DNA of 64,000 bases. It comes from Anaerolineaceae bacterium UBA4775. GTDB taxonomy: Bacteria; Chloroflexota; Anaerolineae; Anaerolineales; Anaerolineaceae. The translations under genes were made by a program, and so were the position numbers. Shown one piece after another: positions 51,623-61,052 of this stretch (its first letter is position 1; each line of letters begins with the position of its first letter). The stretch spans positions 1 through 64,000 of the forward strand of contig DHHJ01000011.1 in the NCBI GenBank assembly GCA_002403205.1. Reading direction: 5' to 3'. The notes under the pieces were generated by a model, which searched no databases, was not told the DNA's origin, and worked only from the letters and a program-made list of their open reading frames with translations.

Positions 51623-52495
51623 ATGAACATATCAAATGAAATTCGAAAAGAACTTCTCAAAGCACAACGCACAGAAATCACCGAATACCATGTCTATACC
51701 CGCATCGCCAAGACGCTCGCCGACGAGAACAATCGCCAGATTATTGAGGAGATCGGCCAGGACGAAAAGCGTCACTATCACGCCTGGAGGGGATACACCG
51801 GCCAAGATGTCAAGCCCAACCGGCTCCTGATCTGGCTATACACCACCATCAGCCGGTTGTTCGGTTTCACCTTCGGGTTCAAGTTGATGGAACTGGGCGA
51901 GGAAAAAGCCCAGGTCAATTATGAGAAGATCCTGGCTGAAATTCCCGAAGTCAAAGATGTCATTCGGGATGAAAAAGATCACGAAGACAAATTACTGACC
52001 ATGTTGGATGAAAAAGCGCTGATTTACGCCGGTTCAGTGGTGCTGGGGTTGAACGATGCCCTGGTCGAGTTGACGGGCGCGCTGGCCGGGCTGACCTTTG
52101 CCTTCCGCGATGTGAACATCATCGCCCTGTCCGGTTTAATTACCGGCATTGCCGCGTCGCTTTCGATGGCCGCCTCAGAATACCTCTCCACCCGCTCGGA
52201 GGAGACCGAAAAAGACCCCGTGCGCGCCGCCATCACCACCGGTATTGCCTATGTGATCACCGTTACGCTGCTGATCCTGCCTTACCTCCTGCTCAGCAAC
52301 GAAATCATCAGCCTGGCGATCGCGCTGACGACGTCCGTGCTGATCATTGCAGCCTTCAACTTCTACCTATCAGTCGCCAAGGGCCAACCCTTTGGCAAAC
52401 GCTTTGCGGAGATGGCCGGCCTGAGCCTGGGTGTTGCGGGCTTCAGCTTTTTGGTCGGCCTGCTGATCCGTAACTGGTTCGGGATTGAGGTGTGA
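51623..52495 (+). CDS. Ferritin-like/VIT1 fusion membrane transporter (MbfA-like)
   Basis: A 290-residue protein that joins an N-terminal rubrerythrin-like helical domain (about 1-130; iron ligands in TEITEYHVY, GQDEKRHYH and RDEKDHED) to a C-terminal CCC1/VIT1 membrane domain of five spans (from about 134: AGSVVLGLNDALVELTGAL, then SMAASEYLSTRSE). Such proteins export or store iron or manganese. TAGGAG precedes the ATG. It probably shares a transcript with the PucC-like gene and ends at a terminator at 52548. Confidence 0.9.
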   Translation: MNISNEIRKELLKAQRTEITEYHVYTRIAKTLADENNRQIIEEIGQDEKRHYHAWRGYTGQDVKPNRLLIWLYTTISRLFGFTFGFKLMELGEEKAQVNYEKILAEIPEVKDVIRDEKDHEDKLLTMLDEKALIYAGSVVLGLNDALVELTGALAGLTFAFRDVNIIALSGLITGIAASLSMAASEYLSTRSEETEKDPVRAAITTGIAYVITVTLLILPYLLLSNEIISLAIALTTSVLIIAAFNFYLSVAKGQPFGKRFAEMAGLSLGVAGFSFLVGLLIRNWFGIEV

Positions 52496-52547
52496 CGCCC
52501 CACCCTAACAAATTTGCTCTACCAGCCATTGGTGGTTTAAGTGATTT

Positions 52548-52584
52548 GCGGGCTCTGTCTGTACGACAGAACCCGCTTTTTTGT
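52548..52584 (+). terminator. Terminator after the VIT1-type gene
   Basis: GCGGGCTCTGTC (52548-52559) pairs with GACAGAACCCGC (52565-52576), one mismatch, followed by TTTTTTGTG. Confidence 0.85.
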
Positions 52585-52626
52585 GTTAGAGAATTATTCC
52601 CGTGTTCAATGTGCTCACAGCACGCC

Positions 52627-54387
52627 TTATGGGCAGTTATTGGTGCCGATGGTCGGGGTAGCAGAATCCTGGATGTTGATTCCCCATGCATTTCCCGAAC
52701 ACGTGTTGCCCGTCACATTCCCGCTTGATGTATGGAAGAATACCATGGCAGCCTCAAGATTGTCCGTGATGAAATTAGATTCGATCAGTGCGCTCGCCTG
52801 CAACCTGACGATGATCCCGCTCAGTTTATTTTCGAAGATCAAATTCTCTCTTATGACCGCATAGCTATCATCGCTGATCCTGAAACCTGCGCCATTATTG
52901 TAGACAACATTGGATTCAAAGGTGCCTTCTGACTGTTCCTGTAAATCAACACCATTCAACCCATTCTCATAGGCTTCATTCATTGTGGCGACCATGATCG
53001 AATCATCAAAAGCAATAAACCCTGACTCTATGTTTTTATATGAAAGGTTGAATTCCAAATCCATGGTGGCCTGGCCAGAACTCAAAAACCCACTCAACAG
53101 GTTTTCGTAGGCTTCACTCTCCCAAACAGCCATCGAAGAGTCATCCCGAGCGGCAAAACCGAATTCATCGTTTCGGTAAGCAAGGCAATTTTCGAAGGCG
53201 CCTGTGGCCTGATTATACGTCTGAAAGCCGTTTAAGCCATTTTCATAGGCTTCGTTGCCTGATCCCCCCATAAGCGATTCAACCCGGGCAGAATATCCAT
53301 CGTATTTGTTTTGAAAAGATTTATTGTTGTAAAAAGCTCCGTAGGCCTGATCTGCGGTTGAAAAACCATTGATCCCATTTTGGTAAGATTGGTTGCCCGT
53401 GGCTTCTATGCTGGTTGCGTCAAAAGCGGCAAACCCGGATTCTTTATTATCGTAGGCAACATTATCCACATAAGTAACCTGTGATTGTTCCTGGGCCACG
53501 AAGCCACTCAACCAATTGGCAAAGGCTTCATTGCCCGTGGCACTCATCGTGGAGGTGCCGAAAGCAGTGAACCCGTATGACTCATTGTTGAAGGCTACGT
53601 TGTCTTCAAAGGTGACGGAGGATTGCCCCTGGGTCGCAAAGCCACTCCGCATGTTGTTGCTGCTCTCGCTATCCTTTACGATGCCAACGGAACTGTCCCA
53701 AAAGCTCAATCCAGAACTTCCGTTGCTTTCAAAAATGCAATTTTCTACCAACGCGTTGACCTGGTCCCAAATTGCCAGCCCATGGTGTTGATTTTCAATA
53801 AAGTGACTATCGAACACACTGCCGTTCCCGGTCTCTTTGACTGTCAGGCCATTTCCGCCGATGTTCTCCTCGAGATCGCGCACCCCGCCGCTAAAACGGC
53901 AATCCCGTACTTCAAACCCGCCATTGGCGATTTCCACCGCAGAAGACCATTCTGCGCCCTGGTATTTAAAGTGAATTCCCTGCAAAACAATGTTGCCAGG
54001 ACCGCTAAAATCCAGCACACCGTTGGGGTCGCTGCTGGTGATGGCCGTTACATCCTTCCCCATGCCTTGAATGGTGAGAGAGTGTTCAATGAGCAGTGTT
54101 TCAGGCAGTTCGTAAGTGCCCGCATCCAGCAGGATGGTTGACCCTGCAGCCAGCTCTGCCACAGCCTGGTTCAACGTGGGGATGTCGCCGCTGCCATCCG
54201 GTGCCACGCGCACCGTGCGCGGCACTTTGGGTGTGGGTGTAAAGGTAGGTGCAAGGGTAGGCGTGAGGGTGGCTGTCGGAGCAGCCGTGGGTTCTGCTTG
54301 CGGTGAAAAGCTCGCTAGCCGACAGGCCAAACCGGCTGCCATCAATATGAGGGATACCAGGAGGAGCAAAACTGGTCGTTTATGCAT
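52627..54387 (-). CDS. Lipoprotein with right-handed beta-helix of 23-residue repeats
   Basis: A 586-residue exported protein. The signal peptide ends in AAGLAC (Cys22 as lipid site), followed by a Pro/Thr-rich stalk (TPTLAPTFTPTP). From about 60 onward it is a NosD/pectate-lyase-like parallel beta-helix. Residues about 225-560 contain some 14 nearly regular 23-residue coils of the form xxYxNxxxGFxxxxxSxxxxxxN, alternating between EAYENGLNGF-like and YKNIESGFIAFDDS-like types, giving a 46-residue period. No catalytic residues are evident; a surface adhesin, carbohydrate-binding or scaffold role is inferred. Confidence 0.88.
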   Translation of the reverse strand: MHKRPVLLLLVSLILMAAGLACRLASFSPQAEPTAAPTATLTPTLAPTFTPTPKVPRTVRVAPDGSGDIPTLNQAVAELAAGSTILLDAGTYELPETLLIEHSLTIQGMGKDVTAITSSDPNGVLDFSGPGNIVLQGIHFKYQGAEWSSAVEIANGGFEVRDCRFSGGVRDLEENIGGNGLTVKETGNGSVFDSHFIENQHHGLAIWDQVNALVENCIFESNGSSGLSFWDSSVGIVKDSESSNNMRSGFATQGQSSVTFEDNVAFNNESYGFTAFGTSTMSATGNEAFANWLSGFVAQEQSQVTYVDNVAYDNKESGFAAFDATSIEATGNQSYQNGINGFSTADQAYGAFYNNKSFQNKYDGYSARVESLMGGSGNEAYENGLNGFQTYNQATGAFENCLAYRNDEFGFAARDDSSMAVWESEAYENLLSGFLSSGQATMDLEFNLSYKNIESGFIAFDDSIMVATMNEAYENGLNGVDLQEQSEGTFESNVVYNNGAGFRISDDSYAVIRENLIFENKLSGIIVRLQASALIESNFITDNLEAAMVFFHTSSGNVTGNTCSGNAWGINIQDSATPTIGTNNCP

Positions 54388-54636
54388 GGCTATAACTCCA
54401 TTTTATCAGGATCACAGGAATAACCCCATGGGCGTCGAAAATCCCCAAGGATATTTCTATTATACATGAATAATTTTATAAACTTCTTAATTTTGTGGAA
54501 TAACCACCCAGCTTTTCACAGAATAATCCGGTTCGCTCCTCGGGCGCATGCCCTCAATGCCACCTGCTGCAACACACCGGCGATAGCCTTCACCCCCACG
54601 TCCTGCCTGAAGCAAAGCAAAGTGGGATCAGCCACC

Positions 54637-56427
54637 TTAATCGACTGTGAGGGTTTTGCTCAGGTTGCGGGGAAAATCGGGGTCATAGCCACGGGCCACC
54701 GACATGTGATAAGAGAGCAATTGCAGGGGCAGCACCGCCAGCAAGGAGGCAAAGGCCGGGTTTGATCCAGGGATGGTGACCAGGTCGGAGGCATTGACCT
54801 TCAGCCGCTCATCGGCCTAGCCGATGGCGATGGCCTCACCACCCCGGCAGGTGACCTCGTTGATCCCGCTGATGATCAGGGGCACATCTTCCGGCCCGGC
54901 CACGAACAAGACCGGGAAACCATCCGTAACTGCCGAGAGGGGTCCGTGCTTGAATTCCGTCGAGAGCATGCCCTCACAGTGCGAATAGGTGATCTCCTTG
55001 AGCTTGAGCGCGCCTTCCAATGCGAACGGGAACGTGGCACCGTAACCCAGGCAGTACAGGTTCTCCCAGGTGTTGAGCTTCGGCACCAAGGCCTGCACCT
55101 GCGGGTCGGTGATCCTGATTGTCTCAGCCATCAGGCCGGGTAATTGCCCAAAATCCAGGTCCTCAACCCCGCCCAGGCGGGCTGCCAGGTACAAAAAGCT
55201 GATCACCTGGTTCGTGAAGGTCTTCGTGGCTGGTACACTGATCTCATAGCCGCACACCAGGGGCAGCCAGGCCTCAGTTTTGCGCGTCAGCGTCGAGCCG
55301 ATCACATTGGCCATGCTGAAACAGGTCATCCCCCGCGCCTGGGCGACTTCCAGCGCGTTAAGCACGTCCTTGGTCTCACCGGATTGGCTGACAAACACCC
55401 CCACATCCCCCGGTTGGACGGCATTGCCATACTGCGGTGCGAATTGGGGCGCCATCACCGGGATCACTGCCCGGCCGGCTAATTGCGCAGCATACACGGC
55501 ACCCGCCAGGCAGGCGTGGTAACTGGTTCCGCAGCCGATGAAATACACATTGCGCGCCTTGGCGATTCCATCCACGATCTGCCGCACCAAGGGCTGGTCT
55601 CCCGCCAGGCGGTGGAGCAGCTCACCCGCTACCACGGGTTGTTCATGGATTTCTTTGAGCATGAAGTGCTCATAACCTTCCTTCTGGACGGAGGCCATGG
55701 TCTCGGTGATCACCTCTGGCTGACGATCAATCAGCGAGCCATCTTTGACCGAATGCAGCTCGACCTGGTCAGCCCGCAAGGTGACAATCTCACCATCTTC
55801 CAGCCGGATCACCTGCCGGGTGAGGGGCAGGATCGAGGGCAGATCGGAAGAGACGCAGGTGAAACCTTCGCCGATCCCGACCACCAGCCCGGAGCCTTTC
55901 TTGAAGGCATACAATTTGTCGTCATTGATCCGTCCGATCACGAAGGCATAATCGCCCTCCAGGTCCTGGTAGGCGTTTTGGATGGCAGGGATGAAATCCA
56001 GCCCACGGTCAAGGTAGCGTTCAACGGCATGCACACAGGATTCGCCGTCGTTCTCTGAGCGCACGGTCATCCCCTCTGCCATAAAGGCCTGGCGCAGCTC
56101 AACATTGTTGACCACGTTCCCGTTGTGGGCACCCACCAGGTCACCATCCGAATCAAGGTGGGGCTGGGCATTGACCTGCGACGGGGTGCCGAAGGTCGCC
56201 CAGCGCAACCGGGTGATGCCGCGTGAACCGGTCATCTCGGAAAAGTCATACTTTTCTGCTACATCATCCACCCGGCCGGCGTCTTTGCGCAAATCAATCG
56301 TGCCCCCGCTGATCGTCGCTGCACCGACGGAGTCGTAGCCGCGGTAGGTCAGCCGGCGGGCCGCATCGGTCAGGATCGGCCCCAGGGGTTGTTCTGCATC
56401 GGTGACAATGCCAAAAATTCCGCACAT
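54637..56427 (-). pseudogene. glmS: Glutamine-fructose-6-phosphate aminotransferase interrupted by an in-frame TAG
   Basis: The gene for the enzyme that makes glucosamine 6-phosphate for cell-wall synthesis. Cys2 of MCGIFGIV is the amidotransferase nucleophile; SIS isomerase motifs GCGTSYHA and SQSGETKDV follow. Codon 537 is TAG (complement 54817-54819), after EAIAIG. The same frame then continues without any damage for 59 codons, ADERLKVNASDLVTIP through LSYHMSVARGYDPDFPRN to the classic C-tail LSKTLTVD and TAA at 54637. The C-tail closes the active site, so the truncated product should be inactive. Either a fresh nonsense mutation, a sequence error or amber read-through. Confidence 0.85.
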
Positions 56428-56602
56428 AGATGAACTCTCTCCATTTGATCGTGTTTTACATCGAGGACAAGTGTATCACAGGTAAAGCAAGGTGATAGAG
56501 CAGTACGAACGGGTAAAGTGGACAACACCGTTCCAGACATCGAAACTACCAGCCCCCAAACCCCTGGTCCCCTTTCCCCGGTGAATTACCCGTCATGCCC
56601 TA

Positions 56603-56611
56603 TGTTATAAT
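56603..56611 (+). promoter_or_regulatory. Extended -10 promoter element of thrC
   Basis: TGTTATAAT is a perfect TGn-TATAAT extended -10, 39 bases ahead of the thrC ATG at 56650, in the divergent gap shared with glmS. Confidence 0.6.
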
Positions 56612-56649
56612 TCGCCCAGGCATCCCGCTCATACCCACGGAGAACCCCG

Positions 56650-57708
56650 ATGACTCCCTTCACCTGGCTGATTGACCAATACCGTCACCTGCTTGACCTG
56701 CCTCCCCACACGGCACGCGTCACCCTGCACGAGGGACACACCCCGCTCATCCCGGTGCCCAACCTGGCCAAGACCTTGGGCGGGGACTTCCAACTGTGGA
56801 TCAAGTACGAAGGGCTTAACCCAACAGGTTCCTTCAAGGACCGCGGCATGACAGCCGCCATCAGCGAAGCCCTTGGGCGGGGCGCCAGGAGCGTGATCTG
56901 TGCTTCAACAGGCAATACCGCTGCTTCAGCCGCTGCCTATGCAGCCAGGGCTGGCATGCAAGCGATTGTCCTCGTCCCGCAGGGCAAGGTGGCCGCCGGT
57001 AAACTGGCTGGGGCGATCGCTTATGGCGCACAGGTCGTGCAGGTGGATGGCTCCTTCGATGAAGCCCTGGCCATGGTGGTGGCCATGACCGAGAAACACC
57101 CCCTGGCACTGGTCAATTCGATCAACCCTTACCGCATCGAAGGCCAAAAAACCAGTGCGTTTGAGATCTGCGATGTGCTGGGTGCAGCGCCGGACTGGTT
57201 ATGCCTGCCGGTGGGTAACGCAGGCAATATCACTGCGTATTGGGCGGGTTTTAAGCAGTATCACGCCCATCACAGCAGCGGACTGCCCCAGGTTCTGGGC
57301 GTGCAGGCGGCCGGGTCGGCGCCGCTGGTCTTGGGTCACCCTGTGCTTCATCCCGAAACCGTGGCGACGGCCATCCGCATCGGCCAGCCGGCACGCGGCG
57401 AGCAAGCCTTGCAGGCAGCACAGGAATCCGGCGGGCGCATCATCGCCGTGAGCGACGAGCAGATCCTGGCCATGCAAAAGCAGCTGGCAGGCTGCGAGGG
57501 TATCTGGGTCGAACCGGCCTCGGCTGCCGGGCTGGCAGGGCTGGCCCAGCAAATCGAAACGGGGCAGCTTGACCCCAGCGGCCAGCGCATCGTGGCAGTG
57601 TGCACAGGCCATGGCATGAAGGACCCCGACATTATCACCCAGGGCGGGCTGAGTCTAAAAAGCATCCCGGCCGAATTGGGTGCACTGGATGAAATCATCA
57701 TCAGGTAA
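56650..57708 (+). CDS. thrC: Threonine synthase
   Basis: A 352-residue PLP enzyme converting O-phosphohomoserine to threonine. Lys59 in NPTGSFKDRGM is the PLP lysine, and CASTGNTAASAAAYAARAG the phosphate-binding segment; the start HEGHTPLIPVPNLAK is typical of the compact ThrC form. GGAG precedes the ATG. The homoserine kinase ATG overlaps its TAA as TAATG, so the two are coupled. This is the biosynthetic copy, in contrast to the larger enzyme at 24791. Confidence 0.93.
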   Translation: MTPFTWLIDQYRHLLDLPPHTARVTLHEGHTPLIPVPNLAKTLGGDFQLWIKYEGLNPTGSFKDRGMTAAISEALGRGARSVICASTGNTAASAAAYAARAGMQAIVLVPQGKVAAGKLAGAIAYGAQVVQVDGSFDEALAMVVAMTEKHPLALVNSINPYRIEGQKTSAFEICDVLGAAPDWLCLPVGNAGNITAYWAGFKQYHAHHSSGLPQVLGVQAAGSAPLVLGHPVLHPETVATAIRIGQPARGEQALQAAQESGGRIIAVSDEQILAMQKQLAGCEGIWVEPASAAGLAGLAQQIETGQLDPSGQRIVAVCTGHGMKDPDIITQGGLSLKSIPAELGALDEIIIR

Positions 57709-58640
57709 TGGCAAGTGTTCACGTTCGGGTCCCTGCCACAACGGCCAACCTCGGCCCCGGGTTCGATGCCCTGGGGTTAGCCCTGGATTTATGGAACGAA
57801 GCCGAGTTCACCCACCGCGCGGACGGACGCATCATCGTCCAAGTCCGGGGCGAAGGGGCAGGATCACTCCCCATGGATCAACACAATGCCATCGCCGCTG
57901 CTGCCCTGACCGTGTTTTCCCAGGCAGGCCAAGCGCCACCGGGAATGCAGATCGACTGCCTTAACCGCATCCCCCTGGGCTCCGGGCTGGGCTCAAGCGC
58001 CGCTGCCGTGCTGACTGGCATGCTGGGCGCGAATGCCCTTTTGGGGAACCCCTTCAACAATGACCAAATCCTCGCCTGGGCGATCCAGACCGAAGGCCAT
58101 CCCGACAATGTCGCTCCTGCCCTGCTGGGCGGACTGGTGGTATCGGTCACCGAGGGCGAGCGCGTATTGGCGCGTAAATTGACCCCCCGGGCTGACCGAC
58201 CGCCAATGTTTATCACCCTCATTCTGCCAGAAATGGACTTCCCCACCCACCAGGCACGCGCGGCCCTGCCCAGCCAGGTGTCACACAAGGCAGCCGTATT
58301 CAACATCGGACGGGCTGTGCTGACCTGCGAGGCACTTCTCACCGGTGACCTGGACCTGCTGGGGGTGGCCATGGAGGATCAACTGCACCAGCCCTACCGC
58401 CTGCCCTTGATCCCCGGCGCACAGGCCGCGCTGGCCGGGGCCAGGCAAGCCGGTGCGAGTGCGGCAGCGCTCTCCGGGGCCGGGCCCAGCCTGGTGGCTT
58501 TCTCGGCTAAAAAAGACCCTGCCATCGGCCGGTCCATGGCAGGGGCCTTCCAGGCGGCCGGTGTGAGCACCCGCCTCTTTCACCTCAAACCCAGTGAGGC
58601 TGGGGCACAAGTCAATGAGGGATTGGGTAATGGGGATTAG
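57708..58640 (+). CDS. thrB: Homoserine kinase
   Basis: A 310-residue GHMP kinase that phosphorylates homoserine. VRVPATTANLGPGFDALGLAL is the diagnostic ThrB start, and PLGSGLGSSAAAVLTG the ATP loop; SGAGPSLVAFS near the C-terminus completes the fold. Coupled to thrC by a TAATG overlap. Ends in a low-complexity region. Confidence 0.96.
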   Translation: MASVHVRVPATTANLGPGFDALGLALDLWNEAEFTHRADGRIIVQVRGEGAGSLPMDQHNAIAAAALTVFSQAGQAPPGMQIDCLNRIPLGSGLGSSAAAVLTGMLGANALLGNPFNNDQILAWAIQTEGHPDNVAPALLGGLVVSVTEGERVLARKLTPRADRPPMFITLILPEMDFPTHQARAALPSQVSHKAAVFNIGRAVLTCEALLTGDLDLLGVAMEDQLHQPYRLPLIPGAQAALAGARQAGASAAALSGAGPSLVAFSAKKDPAIGRSMAGAFQAAGVSTRLFHLKPSEAGAQVNEGLGNGD

Positions 58641-58965
58641 AGATTAGGGATTAGGAACTTATTACTGGGTATTGGGTATTGGGACGAGGGGAAACCACAT
58701 GGGATTCTGAGATTAAATAAAAAAAAACATCATCGTTCATGATGGTTTCTGCACTTATTGGAAGCAATCTATTTAGGTAAACAATTGCATCAATGCCGGA
58801 AATGACTCTCGCAACAACCAGGCCTGTGAATGCTTTACAGTACCTTTGACATATCGTTTACATCCTGAATCCTTCCGGAATTAGCCAAACCTCTAATCAT
58901 AATCCAGGGCAGCACACTAATACCTGGCACCTAATACCTGGCACCTAATACCGAATACCTGATCC
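58641..58965. repeat. Intergenic low-complexity GGTATT/AATACC repeats
   Basis: The gap between convergent genes begins with GATTAG/GGTATTGGGTATTGGG words (58634-58683) and ends with tandem copies of CCTAATACCTGG (58916-58955). The two ends are roughly inverted relative to each other. No gene is visible. Confidence 0.5.
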
Positions 58966-59700
58966 CTACACCCTACATGCCCGGATGCACATAAAGCCCG
59001 GTTCACGGGTCAGTTTTTCATAATCCTCAGGGTCGTTTTCCTTGAATGCCGGGGTCGGCAGGGGTTCGAGCACCTTGTCCAGCGCAAAACCTGCTTCGAT
59101 CAACGGGTTGAACACCTCACCCAGCGAACGTCGGTAGGAGGGCACCTGCACCGGGGGACCAAAACCGCGCCAGGTGTAGGACACCCGGTCCACCTGGAAA
59201 TAGTTACTCTCCGCCCGATGGTCAAAAAATTTCATCATGGGATGTTCCATGGAGAACACCAACACCCCACCCGGGCCTAACACCCGCCTGAACTCGCTGA
59301 AGGCCGCTCGCCAATCACGGATGTAGTCCATTACCAACGGCGCGGTCACCACATCAAAGAATTCATCCGCTAAAAATGCCAGCGGTGCATCCAGGCTGGC
59401 TGCGACCACCTGTGCCCGCTCCTTCAGACGCTCGCGGGCCAATGCCACCATCTTGGGGTTGGCATCAAAGGCCACCACTTCAGCGCCCATCTCCACCAGG
59501 ATCTCAGCATACACGCCAGGCCCACAGCCGGCATCCAAAACGCGCTTGTCCTTCACTGCCGGGAGCAGGGAAAGGGTGGCCGGCCGCTCATAATAGGCGT
59601 TATGCGGTTTGGTCCCAACCCTGGCAGCATAAGCGTCCGCCAGCTGGTCGTAAGCGTCCTGGGCCATGGGCTTTTCACTGGGTTCAGAGGGGCCGCTCAT
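58966..59700 (-). CDS. Class I SAM-dependent methyltransferase
   Basis: A 244-residue methyltransferase. SAM motif I is VLDAGCGPGVYAEI (about 55-68), followed by VVAFDANPKM, and VTAPLVMDYIRDW and FRRVLGPGGVLVFS as later motifs. It belongs to the UbiE/Methyltransf_11 group; the substrate is unknown. ATG 59700 (MSGPSEPSEKP) starts 13 bases after the stop of the amphi-Trp gene, so the two form one transcript. An ATG 12 codons further in is an alternative. Confidence 0.88.
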   Translation of the reverse strand: MSGPSEPSEKPMAQDAYDQLADAYAARVGTKPHNAYYERPATLSLLPAVKDKRVLDAGCGPGVYAEILVEMGAEVVAFDANPKMVALARERLKERAQVVAASLDAPLAFLADEFFDVVTAPLVMDYIRDWRAAFSEFRRVLGPGGVLVFSMEHPMMKFFDHRAESNYFQVDRVSYTWRGFGPPVQVPSYRRSLGEVFNPLIEAGFALDKVLEPLPTPAFKENDPEDYEKLTREPGFMCIRACRV

Positions 59701-59713
59701 CTGATCACCTGTT

Positions 59714-59986
59714 TCAGCCCAGAGCCAGGGGCTCTTCCTGGTCGCCTTCGCGCCAGGCCAGCTTGAGGTTAAGCTTAACACGGCTGCCATTGGCCGGTTT
59801 TGCTTTCCGGGTCACTTTAACCTTCATCCCGAGGTTGGCGGGCAGGTCCAGCACCAGGTCATCCCCCGCCTGGCGCAGGGTCACCTGCCCGTTGGTGACC
59901 TTTTCACCCAATTGCATCAAGAATTCGCCGACTTCAGCCCTGGTTTGGTGTGTTTTGCCCGTGAACAGGTTTTCTTTTTTTGCCAT
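59714..59986 (-). CDS. Amphi-Trp domain protein
   Basis: A 90-residue soluble basic protein with the amphi-Trp pattern: AEVGEFLMQLGEKVTNGQVTL, then DDLVLDLPANLGMKVKVTRK and LKLAWREGD at the C-terminus. The family is small and its function is unknown. AGGAGAACCGT directly precedes ATG 59986. Confidence 0.8.
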   Translation of the reverse strand: MAKKENLFTGKTHQTRAEVGEFLMQLGEKVTNGQVTLRQAGDDLVLDLPANLGMKVKVTRKAKPANGSRVKLNLKLAWREGDQEEPLALG

Positions 59987-60100
59987 ACGGTTCTCCTCTA
60001 TTGTGATCATTTTTCTCATTATACCGGGGCTGAATCCACATATCACCCAACACCAGACTGGTATATAATCTATTCATCGATACAGGAGACGGTCTTATCC

Positions 60101-60952
60101 ATGCGCTTATCCCTTCACACTGACGCGCAGACCTTTCTGGCGGCTGCCGGGCCGATGCTGTACACCCGTGAAACCGTTAACAACCTGATCCTCGGGGTCA
60201 GTGAACGCCTGGCCCGCGCTCCCCACGCATATGAAAATCCTTTTTTCGCCACGGTCAACAGCGACGATGGTGAAATCTGCCTGGCAGCCGTGATGACCCC
60301 ACCCCATAACCTGATCCTTGCTGGCGAGCCCGGTGCGGAAACAGGTTTTGCAACCCTGATTGACCTGCTTAAGGGTTATCTGATCCCCACCCCGGGTGTG
60401 GTTGCCGCGGCTGAACTGGCCGAGCAGTTCGCCGCCGATTGGACACAACTCACCGGCGAGGTTGGCGAGGTGAGCATGCGCATGCGGGTTTACGAGCTCC
60501 GCCAGGTGAGCCTGTCCACATTTCCACATGGCACCTTTCAGCAGGCGTGTCCGGCGGATATACCCACCATCGCCCGGTGGATGCAGGCCTTTGAGCATGA
60601 AGCGTTGGGTAAAACACACGACCTGGACATACCGCGTGCAGAACAGCTCGTCACTGCCGGCAATGCATTCACCTGGATGTTGGGCGATCAGCCAGTCTCA
60701 ATGGCCATGAAAAGCCGCCCGATTGCCCATTCGATCACCGTGGGCGGCGTGTACACACCCCCTGAGCAGCGGTGCCACGGATATGCCAGCGCAGTGGTTG
60801 CCAACCTTAGCCAGCACCTCCTGGATGAGGGTTACCAGTTTGTGAACCTGTTCACAGACCTGGACAACCCCACCTCCAACCAGGTCTACCAGGATGTAGG
60901 GTACCATCCCGTGCACGATTTCCTGGCCTACCGCTTCACCAAAGCGGCCTGA
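60101..60952 (+). CDS. GNAT-family N-acetyltransferase
   Basis: A 283-residue acetyltransferase with an N-terminal family-specific half and a GNAT fold from about 145. The acetyl-CoA loop is YTPPEQRCHGYASAVVANLS (Q/R-x-x-G-Y). C-terminal YQDVGYHPVHDF is the usual last strand. CAGGAG lies ahead of ATG 60101. The frame is open 63 codons further upstream, but that part lies in the promoter region of the divergent amphi-Trp gene and reads as noise. Substrate unknown. Confidence 0.88.
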   Translation: MRLSLHTDAQTFLAAAGPMLYTRETVNNLILGVSERLARAPHAYENPFFATVNSDDGEICLAAVMTPPHNLILAGEPGAETGFATLIDLLKGYLIPTPGVVAAAELAEQFAADWTQLTGEVGEVSMRMRVYELRQVSLSTFPHGTFQQACPADIPTIARWMQAFEHEALGKTHDLDIPRAEQLVTAGNAFTWMLGDQPVSMAMKSRPIAHSITVGGVYTPPEQRCHGYASAVVANLSQHLLDEGYQFVNLFTDLDNPTSNQVYQDVGYHPVHDFLAYRFTKAA

Positions 60953-61052
60953 TGGGTCAACCCCATCAAGCGGCTTGCTTTCCAGTGACCACCATCGGTG
61001 GTAAACTCTGGCTGATGACCTTCGATGCGACCTTCAACCCATCCAGGATATG

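Noticed and set aside
56428..56649. A glmS ribozyme in the glmS leader
   Set aside because: The leader on the minus strand is short and shows none of the ribozyme core that I could recognise.
59912..60100. A 63-residue N-terminal extension of the GNAT protein
   Set aside because: It covers the divergent promoter region, reads as unordered Tyr/Cys-rich sequence, and ATG 60101 has a good ribosome binding site.
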